From: Prevotella sp.
GTDB taxonomy: Bacteria; Bacteroidota; Bacteroidia; Bacteroidales; Bacteroidaceae
NCBI GenBank assembly: GCA_017556145.1
Contig: JAFZCU010000154.1
Location: 1-46,506 of the forward strand
Length of the DNA stretch: 46,506 nucleotides
Direction: 5' to 3'
The notes beneath the pieces are model-generated. The model was not told where the DNA came from, searched no databases, and saw only the letters and a list, made by a program, of their open reading frames with translations. Made by a program: the position numbers and the translations under genes. This document shows, piece after piece, positions 17,914 to 26,028 of the stretch; positions within the stretch are counted from its first letter, which is position 1, and every line of letters begins with the position of its first letter.

Positions 17914-18714
17914 TTATTTCACAACATACTTCTTTCCATTGGTCATATAAATGCCCTTGCGGAGGCTCTCAGACTTGTTTACAGAGCGGCCGTCGAGGGT
18001 GTAAACACGGCCTTCGTTGCAACCGTCTCCCTTCAACTCTGTGATGCCGACAGTGCCGTCGGACAACAGACGCATGTCGATCTTCACGAAATTGGCGTTG
18101 AAGTAGGGATAGTTAAACAGGATGTTCGTATCGTCGCCCTCCCACGTGTCGTAATCATACTGGTTCTTCTTGGGTGAGTCAGGTGTCCATACCTTTAATT
18201 TGTGTTTGAAGGTGGAGTTATCATAGACATATTCGAACTCCTCTTCATACTCCTCGCCCACCATGAAGTTGGGGCTGTGGAAACAATAGAACACCATCTT
18301 GCCGAATTTGTAGCCCTGGGGCGCCTCGAAACGCAGATTGGCACCAGGGACCGTGTAGAGCACAACAATCTTCTCAGCGGTGACGCCTAAGGAGATTGCC
18401 TCGGATTCTGGATCGACAAGACCCAAGACAGACACCTTCTCAGATTCATCAATGTCGACGGCATAGAGCGTTATCTTAATTTTCTCTGCAGAGCCTTCGC
18501 TGACAGGCCACGAGAAATCTGTATTGTCAAGGAGAGCGCCTGGGCTATCCCAGTCTTTGGTATCGGGGCTCCAGCCTTTGGTAATCTCTCTGACAGGGTA
18601 GTTCCATGGGTTCTGGGTAAAGTCCATCATGACATACGTGGTGTCGTTCTGCTCTTGGGCGAACGATGTCATTGCCATCATAGCGAGGCAAACTGTGGCG
18701 TAGAATTTTCTCAT
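17914..18714 (-). CDS. Secreted protein of the susCD operon with T9SS-like C-terminal motif
   Basis: 266 aa. A signal peptide (MRKFYATVCLAMMAMTSFA) leads into a beta-rich acidic domain (MDFTQNPWNYPVREITKGWSPDT, LRFEAPQGYKFGKMVFYCFHSPN). The C-terminus is VYTLDGRSVNKSESLRKGIY then MTNGKKYVVK. This end resembles the last strands of the T9SS/Por sorting domain and related Prevotella surface proteins. The gene starts one base after the susD stop (TAATATG), so it is translationally linked. It occupies the place where SusE-like surface-binding proteins usually sit, but no such homology is recognised. Ligand binding at the surface is inferred from position. Confidence 0.75.
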   Translation of the reverse strand: MRKFYATVCLAMMAMTSFAQEQNDTTYVMMDFTQNPWNYPVREITKGWSPDTKDWDSPGALLDNTDFSWPVSEGSAEKIKITLYAVDIDESEKVSVLGLVDPESEAISLGVTAEKIVVLYTVPGANLRFEAPQGYKFGKMVFYCFHSPNFMVGEEYEEEFEYVYDNSTFKHKLKVWTPDSPKKNQYDYDTWEGDDTNILFNYPYFNANFVKIDMRLLSDGTVGITELKGDGCNEGRVYTLDGRSVNKSESLRKGIYMTNGKKYVVK

Positions 18715-18715
18715 A

Positions 18716-20197
18716 TTATTCGTTTGTATTTAATGTTAGATTCGGATTCTTGTCACGGGCGGAGTGGGGGAACGGGATGATATAGAGGCGGGAATCCGGA
18801 AGCAGGGTATAGGTCTGCTTAGGCCGAGTCTCGCTGGCATTCACCACCGGATACTCACGGGTAACAGTTTTGGCATATTCAGACTCCAGGTTGAAACGCT
18901 TCAAGTCGAAGAAACGGTTGAAGCCGAAGAGTAGCTCCTTACGGCGCTCATTGATGATGGTCTTGATCATCTCCACCTGCGATGCGGGGGTGGCGATGGC
19001 CGTTTCGTTACCACTGAGACGCTTGGCCCGCAGCTGATTGAGATAGTTGGTGGCTTCCGGGAGATTGTTCAAACGGGCATTGGCCTCTGCCAGGATGAGA
19101 TAGACCTCAGCGGTACGCAACCCCACCGACATATAGGTAAACCGGTTGGTAGTCGTGGCTGGCGTCCAGATGGCACCGCCGGAGTTATAGTCGAACCAGC
19201 TGGTGATGCTCGTTCCCGTATCTCTAAGGAACAGGCTGTATCGCAGGTCGTTAGGCTCAAAGAGCGCCTTCAGTTCCGGACTGATCAGTCCATAATAGTA
19301 GAGTGCTGCCTGTTCGGTGGTCCAGCCGCTGCCCATCCAGTGATAGCTCAGCACCTCGGGATTGTTCTCGTGCGAGTAGTTGGTATAGCGGGCCACACCA
19401 CCGGCATCCTTGATGACGTTGTAGTCAACAAGCGTCGGATTCAGTTTGAGGGCAGCCTCTGCAGCCGTCTTGGCCTTCTCCCAGTCGCGATGGAACAGAT
19501 AGACCTTCGCCAGCAGGGCATAGCCGAAGGCACGGTTAGGATGGTAGATGTTCACGGGTTTCTCCTGCAACAGGGCCACCGATTCTTCCAGATCCTTGAT
19601 GATAAAGTCGTACACCTCTGCGACCGTTGCCTTGACAGGCACTTCCTCCAGGGTGTAATGGTCCATGATGGCCACACCGCCGTCCTGGGCTGCCGTTGCG
19701 GGGTCGTAGGCCTTGGCGTAGGTGTTCACGGCGAGGAAATGGTCGAAGGCACGGAAGGTACGGGCCTCGGCTTTGGCCAGCGCCTTCATGTCGGCAGCGC
19801 CCTGCGTCTCGTCGATATTGTCGATTACCAGGTTCGCGCGCATAATGTAGGCATACATATTCTCATAGAGATTGTTGTCCGACAGGATGGTGCGGTCGGC
19901 TTTCTCGTTGAAGGTGTAGTTGATGCCGTGGAACGACAGGTTCTCGTAGCCGAGGATGTTCGACTCCTTGGCCCAGGCGTCATCGGTCAGATGCCAGTAG
20001 GCTGCGGGGTTATAGCATCGCATGGGATTCACGATCAACTCATAATATTGGCTGGTGGAATCGACGGTGATAGCCCCCTTGGGCGTGATGTCGATGTAAT
20101 TGTCGCAGCTTGACAGGAGACAGGAGACAGGAGTCAGGAGTAAGTAGATAACTCCCGCCATCCACCAAGTCCTCTTTTTATATATCTTTGTCATCAT
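18716..20197 (-). CDS. SusD/RagB-family nutrient-binding outer-membrane lipoprotein
   Basis: 493 aa. A lipoprotein signal (LLLTPVSCLLSSCDN, lipobox LSSC) is followed by the SusD fold: YIDITPKGAITVDSTSQYY, the TPR-like RTFRAFDHFLAVNTYAKAY, YHPNRAFGYALLAKVYLFHRDWEKAKTAAEAAL, and C-terminal INERRKELLFGFNRFFDLKRFNLE. SusD lids the SusC barrel and captures ligand at the cell surface. Part of the signal peptide is encoded by a GACAGGA heptamer array (20112-20146), and the start ATG abuts another array (20198-20228). The start is ATG 20197; the frame extends to a TTG created by the repeat. RagB-type peptide import fits the metalloprotease neighbour; this is inference. Confidence 0.93.
   Translation of the reverse strand: MMTKIYKKRTWWMAGVIYLLLTPVSCLLSSCDNYIDITPKGAITVDSTSQYYELIVNPMRCYNPAAYWHLTDDAWAKESNILGYENLSFHGINYTFNEKADRTILSDNNLYENMYAYIMRANLVIDNIDETQGAADMKALAKAEARTFRAFDHFLAVNTYAKAYDPATAAQDGGVAIMDHYTLEEVPVKATVAEVYDFIIKDLEESVALLQEKPVNIYHPNRAFGYALLAKVYLFHRDWEKAKTAAEAALKLNPTLVDYNVIKDAGGVARYTNYSHENNPEVLSYHWMGSGWTTEQAALYYYGLISPELKALFEPNDLRYSLFLRDTGTSITSWFDYNSGGAIWTPATTTNRFTYMSVGLRTAEVYLILAEANARLNNLPEATNYLNQLRAKRLSGNETAIATPASQVEMIKTIINERRKELLFGFNRFFDLKRFNLESEYAKTVTREYPVVNASETRPKQTYTLLPDSRLYIIPFPHSARDKNPNLTLNTNE
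20112..20146. repeat. Heptamer array inside the SusD signal-peptide codons
   Basis: Plus-strand units GACAGGA three times, GTCAGGA, GTAAGTA. On the coding strand they specify the LLTPVSCLLS stretch just before the lipobox Cys. Loss or gain of one unit would put the susD start out of frame with the mature protein. Confidence 0.8.
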
Positions 20198-20228
20198 AAT
20201 TATCAATTATCAATTGTCAATTATCAAT
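20198..20228. repeat. Heptamer array between susC and susD
   Basis: Units AATTATC, AATTATC, AATTGTC, AATTATC, then AATTA. The array fills the whole susC-susD gap, from the susC stop codon (20228-20230) to the susD ATG. Confidence 0.8.
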
Positions 20229-23200
20229 TAGAACGCAGTGCTGAGTCCGATGCTGAAAGTCTTGGGCTGCAGAAGGGTGCGCGTACCAGAGTTGAGCGAG
20301 TACGACTCAGGATCAATGTCGTTGCCTGCTGCCGACCAATAGAAGAGATTGTTCACCTGTAGTGTCAGGCGCGTCTGTCCGATACCCAGCTTCTTCGTGA
20401 CAGCGTCAGGCAGATGATAGGCCAGGTTGATGGAGCGCATCTTGATGTAGTCTGCAGACTTCACCTGCTGGTCGCAGTAGCGCCACCATTCCGAGAAGGT
20501 CGAGGCATACTGCTGCGTCTCTGTCGACATTTCATAGAAATGCTTCACGGTATGGTCGTTCACGTGATCATCCGTCATCTGATAGCTGTTCATGTCGGTG
20601 GCATCCATGCGCAGCTTATTACCGCCGGAGAACACGAAGAGTGTATTCAGCTCCAGCTCCTTCCAGCGGAGGTTCAGCGAGAGCGAGCCATTATAAATAG
20701 GAATCAGACTACCCATATTCACCAGTGCGTCTGTGCCTTTCAGGGTTGAGGATACCGTCACCTCTGTCGGCTCACCGTTGGCGTCAAACTTCGCCATCTC
20801 GTTGCCGTCGGCATCAAGGATGACCGGATAGCCGTTCACCACTCGGCTCAGACGGTAGGCCCAGAGGGTATTATAGCCTGTGCCCTCGATAAAGTAATTG
20901 GCGGGAGCCTGGATAAAGCTCGATGCGATATCGGTGGAGGCATGGTCTACACGCAGCATCTTGTTGTTGTTCCAGGCGATGTTGAATCCGGCAGAGAGGT
21001 TCCAGTCCTTCGTACGCAAGATATTGGCGTTCAGCACGAACTCCACACCCTGGTTACGCATCTTGCCGTTGTTGATGACGCGGTTGCTGGTGCCGAGGGT
21101 CGAATCAAGATACTTACGTACCAGCAGGTCGTCACCCACACGGTTGTAGAATTCAAGTGAGCCGCTCAGCAGGTTGTTGAACAAACGGTAGTCAAGGCCG
21201 ATGTTAAATGTCGACGTTTTCTCCCAACGCAATTTGGGGTTGGGCAGGTTGTCGTCGGTATAGCGCAGATATTGAGTGTTCGTGGGGTCGTTGCTCTCGA
21301 TACGATAGCGTGCCACGAAATAGGTGGTGGAACTCTGGTCCACATTACCATTCACACCGTATGTCAGTCGCAGTTTCAGGAAGTCGAGCCAAGAGATACC
21401 CTTCATAAACTGCTCCTCGGTGATGTTCCATCCAGCACCTACAGACCACAGGGGATGGTGCTGGTTCTTTGTGTCGAGTCCGAAGAGGTCGGCCTCATCC
21501 CAGCGGATACTGCCCGTGAGGTTGTAACGGTAGAGATAGTTGTAGCCTACGTTGGCATAGAACGAGGCGTAGCGGTGGAAAGTCTCCGACTTGCTTGTGG
21601 CGAGTCCGGAGAAGCGCTGCGTATTGTTATAGACCAGACTCTCCCAACCTGTGGAGTAGAGCGAGTTCCAGTCCATACGGACGGAGGTCAGTGCCTGGTC
21701 GTTGTAGCCGTACATTAGCTGTTCGATGCTCTGTGGCGTACGGTTCTCGCGCAACTCGAAACCCATGATAGCATTCACATTATGCTTAGAGTCAAGGAAA
21801 CTGCGGTCGAAATTCAGTTGGTTTCGGAAGGTATAACGCCGTGAATTGTTCGTCTGCTGCTTGTAGCGTCCGCCATTGGCCAGCAGGCATTCTCCGCTCT
21901 GGTCGATGAAGGCATTGTGCGTCATACGCATCTGGTAGGTCGAGGCGTCATCGTAGGTCTCGCTGCGGGTCTGGGCCCATTCATACTGGAACATGACGGT
22001 GTACTTGAAGAACTTCAGGAACTTGGCTTCGAGATTCACAAACGGGCGCAACCGCACATTGCGGCTCTTGGTAAGACTCTCGTCGAGCGATTCCAGCACA
22101 TTAAATGTAAAGGGCATCAGTTCCTCATTGCCCGTGGCCTCCACTGCCCGGATCTGCGACAGGTTGGTGGCACCGCCGGCATAGCCGCTGACATTGACAT
22201 AAGGGCTGTAAACGAGGTTACCTTGGTCGTCGACAATGCGGGCATAACGCTCCTGCATCGTGTAGTTCACGTACGAGTTGTCGGGTTTCGTGGCATTCGT
22301 AAACCTTCCGTCGACACCCAGTTTCGCGGTGAGCCATTTCGAGAGGTTAAAACTGCTCTTCACATAGAGCGAGAAAGCGTCGTTGTTGTCGTTCTTCGCA
22401 CGGTTCTTGTCGTGCTCGTAGTTGAACGAGGCAAAATGGCTCGACTGCTTGCTGCTCTGCGAGAGGGATATGTTATAGCGCTGTGTGACTGCTGTGCGCC
22501 AGGCCAGGTCGCGGTATTGCTCATAGTAGTCGTTCTTCCGCCACTGGTTCAGCGTCTGGTCTACCTCCGACTGTGTGATGCGCCCTTCTGCCTGGTCGCG
22601 GTAGAGTTGATAGAGCGGGGAATAATAGTTGGCATTATAGGTGTCGAAGAGCGTTCTCACACTACCACTGTTTTTGACGCGCGCGTTATAGACGGCCGTT
22701 TCGTAATCGATGATGTCGGAAGTCGAGGCATAATGCATCCCGTCGAAATTGGGCTTCGTCGAGATATACCAGTCGGCATTCACGTTCACCTTCACCTTCT
22801 CGCCCTTGCCCTGCTTGGTGGTCACCACAATCACACCGTTGGCAGCCAACGCGCCGTAGATAGAGGCGGCAGCGGCATCCTTCAACACCGTCACCGACTC
22901 CACGTCGTAGGGATTGATCTCGTTGAGCGTCATGTTGGTGGCCATGTCGTCGACCACAATCAGAGGCTGCGTACCCACGCTGTTTGAGAAGGTGCCAACA
23001 CCTCTCAGGATGGGACTGTTCTCGCCGGTATTGGGGTTGACCTCCATCCTGAGTCCGGCCACCTGGCCTTCGAGGGCCGACATGATATCCTTGTGCATCA
23101 CGCGGTTCAGCTTTGTGGAGTCCACATGGCCAAAAGCGGCTGTGGAGCGCTCACGGCTCAGTTTCTGATAACCCGTGGAGATGACGACGGTCTCAGCCAA

Positions 23201-23509
23201 CTGCGTGGTCTGTTCGTTCATCTTCACATTGATGGTTGTCTGTCCTTTCTTCACAGAGGCCTGATAGGGTTCCATGCCGATGAAGCGGAACTGGAGCACG
23301 GCACCCTCCTCTGCCACAATCGAATAATTACCGTCCAGATCGGTCACCGCATGGTGGTTACCGTTCTTCACAGAAATAGTCACGCCGTACATGGGTTCTC
23401 CTTTTGAGTCGGTTACGGTGCCTTTCACGGTTGTCTGGGCCATAGCCCCTGCAACAGACATTAGGAAAAGTACGATGGATAGTAGCTTTTTATATACCAT
23501 AAATAACAT
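20228..23509 (-). CDS. SusC/RagA-family TonB-linked outer-membrane transporter
   Basis: 1093 aa. A signal peptide (KKLLSIVLFLMSVAGAMAQ) is followed by a CarbopepD_reg_2-like domain (TVKGTVTDSKGEPMYGVTIS... TDLDGNYSIVAEEGAVLQFRFIGMEPYQ). The TonB-box/plug region has TVVISTGYQKLSRERSTAAF and the family signature around NPYDVESVTVLKDAAAASIYG, then a large barrel ending in TFSIGLSTAF. It forms a two-protein pump with SusD, powered by TonB-ExbBD. It is first in a five-gene operon with gaps of 30, 1, 8 and 26 bases, all from one promoter at 23520-23551. ATG 23509 is used; ATG 23500 (MVYKKLLS) is equally possible. The cargo is unknown; the protease and esterase in the operon point to peptides or decorated glycans. 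Confidence 0.95.
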   Translation of the reverse strand: MLFMVYKKLLSIVLFLMSVAGAMAQTTVKGTVTDSKGEPMYGVTISVKNGNHHAVTDLDGNYSIVAEEGAVLQFRFIGMEPYQASVKKGQTTINVKMNEQTTQLAETVVISTGYQKLSRERSTAAFGHVDSTKLNRVMHKDIMSALEGQVAGLRMEVNPNTGENSPILRGVGTFSNSVGTQPLIVVDDMATNMTLNEINPYDVESVTVLKDAAAASIYGALAANGVIVVTTKQGKGEKVKVNVNADWYISTKPNFDGMHYASTSDIIDYETAVYNARVKNSGSVRTLFDTYNANYYSPLYQLYRDQAEGRITQSEVDQTLNQWRKNDYYEQYRDLAWRTAVTQRYNISLSQSSKQSSHFASFNYEHDKNRAKNDNNDAFSLYVKSSFNLSKWLTAKLGVDGRFTNATKPDNSYVNYTMQERYARIVDDQGNLVYSPYVNVSGYAGGATNLSQIRAVEATGNEELMPFTFNVLESLDESLTKSRNVRLRPFVNLEAKFLKFFKYTVMFQYEWAQTRSETYDDASTYQMRMTHNAFIDQSGECLLANGGRYKQQTNNSRRYTFRNQLNFDRSFLDSKHNVNAIMGFELRENRTPQSIEQLMYGYNDQALTSVRMDWNSLYSTGWESLVYNNTQRFSGLATSKSETFHRYASFYANVGYNYLYRYNLTGSIRWDEADLFGLDTKNQHHPLWSVGAGWNITEEQFMKGISWLDFLKLRLTYGVNGNVDQSSTTYFVARYRIESNDPTNTQYLRYTDDNLPNPKLRWEKTSTFNIGLDYRLFNNLLSGSLEFYNRVGDDLLVRKYLDSTLGTSNRVINNGKMRNQGVEFVLNANILRTKDWNLSAGFNIAWNNNKMLRVDHASTDIASSFIQAPANYFIEGTGYNTLWAYRLSRVVNGYPVILDADGNEMAKFDANGEPTEVTVSSTLKGTDALVNMGSLIPIYNGSLSLNLRWKELELNTLFVFSGGNKLRMDATDMNSYQMTDDHVNDHTVKHFYEMSTETQQYASTFSEWWRYCDQQVKSADYIKMRSINLAYHLPDAVTKKLGIGQTRLTLQVNNLFYWSAAGNDIDPESYSLNSGTRTLLQPKTFSIGLSTAF

Positions 23510-23519
23510 AGTTTGGGTA

Positions 23520-23551
23520 CAAAATTAAAAAAAAATAATAAAACCGCCAAA
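23520..23551 (-). promoter_or_regulatory. Promoter of the susC operon
   Basis: Minus-strand TTTG (23551-23548), 20 bases, then TAATTTTG (23527-23520), 10 bases before the ATG at 23509. The very short leader also supports the later start at 23500. Confidence 0.65.
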
Positions 23552-23556
23552 AATAA

Positions 23557-23588
23557 TTGTGTTTTTCCGAAGTTTTTCGTATCTTTGC
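23557..23588 (+). promoter_or_regulatory. Promoter of the LRR-LemA-DUF2207 operon
   Basis: TTG (23557-23559), 20 bases, then TATCTTTGC (23580-23588), 38 bases before the ATG. It is divergent from the susC promoter, with nearly overlapping -33 regions. Confidence 0.7.
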
Positions 23589-23626
23589 CACCAATCTATA
23601 GTAATATTAACTAAAAAAAGTAAGAA

Positions 23627-25429
23627 ATGAAAAAGTTATTCTATTTTGCATGTGTGTTGCTTTTGGCAACTTTGACCTATTCTTGTACCACTAACGACAA
23701 AGCAATTTCTGAACCTTACACAATTGTTGAGCTCGATGGTCATAAGTACAATACCGACCTGGTTGCGACCTTCGTGGGTGAGGTTGGTGCTGAGGTTACT
23801 CTTGGACTGGGTGTCTATGACAACTTCGATATCTTTGGTGTCGACTTTGGCGATGGCAAGATTGTGGCCGATTCTGTCGGAAACCAGAATGGCGGCGTCA
23901 AGGATGAAAGCGGATACACCAAACCCGGAACCACCCATACGCGCATGACCGAGTTCAAGGGAACGATTGCCGGTGAGGGTATTGTCAAGGTCTACGGAAA
24001 GAGCGATATCTGGTGTTTCAGCATCAACGGAAACCTGCTGCCGACGGCTTTCGATCAGCCCAAACTGGCGAATGTCGTTCAGGTCAACATTTCGGGTGCC
24101 GTTGTGGAAGAAATCGCACTGCCTGCATTGGAAACGCTGAAGCAGTTCCATTTGACGAACGTGCCCGTGAAGTCGCTTGACATCTCAAAAGCCACAGAGT
24201 TGACTTCACTGCAAGTCATCCATACAGGTCAATCTGCATACGAGTTTTCTCCCCTCGCCTCTATTGATCTGAGCAAAAACACCAAGCTGACCGCCCTCAC
24301 ATTAGGCAACTCTGCTTATAAGCCAGGAATTCTGACCTCTATCGACCTGACCCAGAATACAGCCTTGGAAAATGTTGTCATCTCAAACAACAAGATTAAG
24401 AGCGTCAAGTTGGCTGCTGCGTATGAGAAGCTGTCAACTTTCAATGCCAGCTTTAACGAAATAGAGGCCATTGCCGTCACTTCCCTGCCTGCAGTGAAAT
24501 GGTTCGATGTCAGAAACAACAAGTTGAAGGGTAGTCTTTATATCCCATCGGGATCGCTCACCAATGTCTATGTCAACAACAATGAACTGACCAGTGTCCA
24601 GGTGCGCGACGTCACCAAGCAGTTCTACTTCGACAACAACAAGATGACCCTCGCCACGATGCCTGCTCTGCCTGAAAGCATGAACACCACTTCCAAGAAG
24701 AAGCAGTTCCACTATGCCCCGCAGGCCGATATAGAGGTTGTGCCCAATGGCTCGGTTGTCGACCTCTCCGCTCAGGCTTCTGCCAAGGGTATGGAGGCTG
24801 AGGCTCAGGCAACGACCTTCGCCCTCACCGCTGGTGATGCCATCCTGATGGAAGGCAAGGATTATACCGTGAAGGATGGTAAGATTACCTTCATCACTGA
24901 CCAGAAGGATGCCATCATTAAGATGACCAACGCCGGCTATCCCGACCTGACGCTTCACACCAAGCCTTTCGATGTGAAGGGTACTGGCGAAGCAGTTGGG
25001 GGCAATGCTATCTTCACTTTCTTCGATGGAACAGCCACTGGTGGTACGGTGGTCGGTTATGGTGCCGATGCAGAGAAGGTTGGCAAGGAAATCACCATCA
25101 GCAGCAAGAAGGCCAATATCGAGAACGACAATATCACGATTACGCTCAACGAGGCCCTGAAGGCTGGCGATTTGATCAAGATGACCGGCTATCGCAAGAA
25201 GGATACCGATGCTAATGGCACCCTCTATTTCCTCTTCGAGACCGGTGAGGTAATCGACGAGGGCGACGTGGTAAAGTGGAACAATATCCACGAGAACGTA
25301 GGACAACAGCCCAACACCAACAGCTACGATGTGACGGAGGGTATGGCTGGCAGCAAGGTCATCAAGCTGGCACGCTCAAAGGCCAGTACTAATGTCTTCA
25401 TCCAGAAGATAGAGATCATCCGCAAGTAA
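23627..25429 (+). CDS. Leucine-rich-repeat surface lipoprotein
   Basis: 600 aa. Lipoprotein signal MKKLFYFACVLLLATLTYSC carries lipobox TYSC. A beta-rich N-domain is followed by an LRR block at about residues 150-335 with repeats of the form L.SLDISKATELTSL, SIDLSKNTKLTALTLG, SIDLTQNTALENVVISNNKI and NNNELTSVQVRD. A C-terminal domain (about 440-600, AIFTFFDGTATGG... IKLARSKASTNVFIQKIEIIRK) looks like a carbohydrate- or surface-binding beta sandwich. Such BspA-like proteins are surface-exposed and mediate adhesion or ligand capture; the partner is unknown. LemA follows after 23 bases, so they may be co-transcribed. Confidence 0.87.
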   Translation: MKKLFYFACVLLLATLTYSCTTNDKAISEPYTIVELDGHKYNTDLVATFVGEVGAEVTLGLGVYDNFDIFGVDFGDGKIVADSVGNQNGGVKDESGYTKPGTTHTRMTEFKGTIAGEGIVKVYGKSDIWCFSINGNLLPTAFDQPKLANVVQVNISGAVVEEIALPALETLKQFHLTNVPVKSLDISKATELTSLQVIHTGQSAYEFSPLASIDLSKNTKLTALTLGNSAYKPGILTSIDLTQNTALENVVISNNKIKSVKLAAAYEKLSTFNASFNEIEAIAVTSLPAVKWFDVRNNKLKGSLYIPSGSLTNVYVNNNELTSVQVRDVTKQFYFDNNKMTLATMPALPESMNTTSKKKQFHYAPQADIEVVPNGSVVDLSAQASAKGMEAEAQATTFALTAGDAILMEGKDYTVKDGKITFITDQKDAIIKMTNAGYPDLTLHTKPFDVKGTGEAVGGNAIFTFFDGTATGGTVVGYGADAEKVGKEITISSKKANIENDNITITLNEALKAGDLIKMTGYRKKDTDANGTLYFLFETGEVIDEGDVVKWNNIHENVGQQPNTNSYDVTEGMAGSKVIKLARSKASTNVFIQKIEIIRK

Positions 25430-25452
25430 TCAGACCATAAATTATAAGGATT

Positions 25453-26028
25453 ATGACAGTATTAATTATTATCGCCCTTTTGGTGATTGTCGGAGGTTAT
25501 TTCATCTCTACCCAGCGTTCGCTGGTCAATCTCGACGAATTGTGTAAGAACGCCCTGAGTCAGATCGAGGTTCAGCTCAACTCCCGTTTCGATGCTGTGA
25601 TTGCCCTCGCCAAGACGGCTGCCCAGTATGCCAAGCACGAGTCGGAGACCATCATCCAGGCCGTACAAGCCCGTGGCGCCAACATGGGTAATGGCAATCT
25701 GCCTGCCACACCGGAGAGCATCAATCAACAGAGCGATTTGCTCACCCAGATGATGGGTCGTCTGAACGTGGTCTTCGAGCGCTATCCTGAACTGAAGGCC
25801 AGCGACCTCTACAAAGAGGCCCAGGAAGGCATGAAGCAGTATGAGGAGAATGTCCGTATGTCACGTATGGTTTACAACGACACTGCCACGAAGATGAATC
25901 GTATGGTGCGTCAGTGGCCATCGTCCATCGTTGCTTCCATACTCCACTTCGATCAGAAGGATTACCTCAAGGTCGACAGCGAGGAGAAGAAACAATACCC
26001 CAACCTCGATGAAGCGTTCAAGAAATAA
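25453..26028 (+). CDS. LemA family protein
   Basis: 191 aa. One N-terminal membrane helix (VLIIIALLVIVGGYF) is followed by the LemA helical bundle: NLDELCKNALSQIEVQLNSRFDAVIALAKTAAQYAKHES... VFERYPELKASDLYKEAQEGMKQYEENVRMSRMVYNDTATKMNR. The N-x-(V/L)-Q...RRxDL-like opening and FERYPELKAS motif are diagnostic. Function is unclear; LemA is repeatedly found next to TPM or DUF2207 membrane proteins, as here. Its stop overlaps the DUF2207 start by 20 bases, so translation is coupled. The N-terminal helix without a cleavage site suggests anchoring in the inner membrane. Confidence 0.93.
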   Translation: MTVLIIIALLVIVGGYFISTQRSLVNLDELCKNALSQIEVQLNSRFDAVIALAKTAAQYAKHESETIIQAVQARGANMGNGNLPATPESINQQSDLLTQMMGRLNVVFERYPELKASDLYKEAQEGMKQYEENVRMSRMVYNDTATKMNRMVRQWPSSIVASILHFDQKDYLKVDSEEKKQYPNLDEAFKK

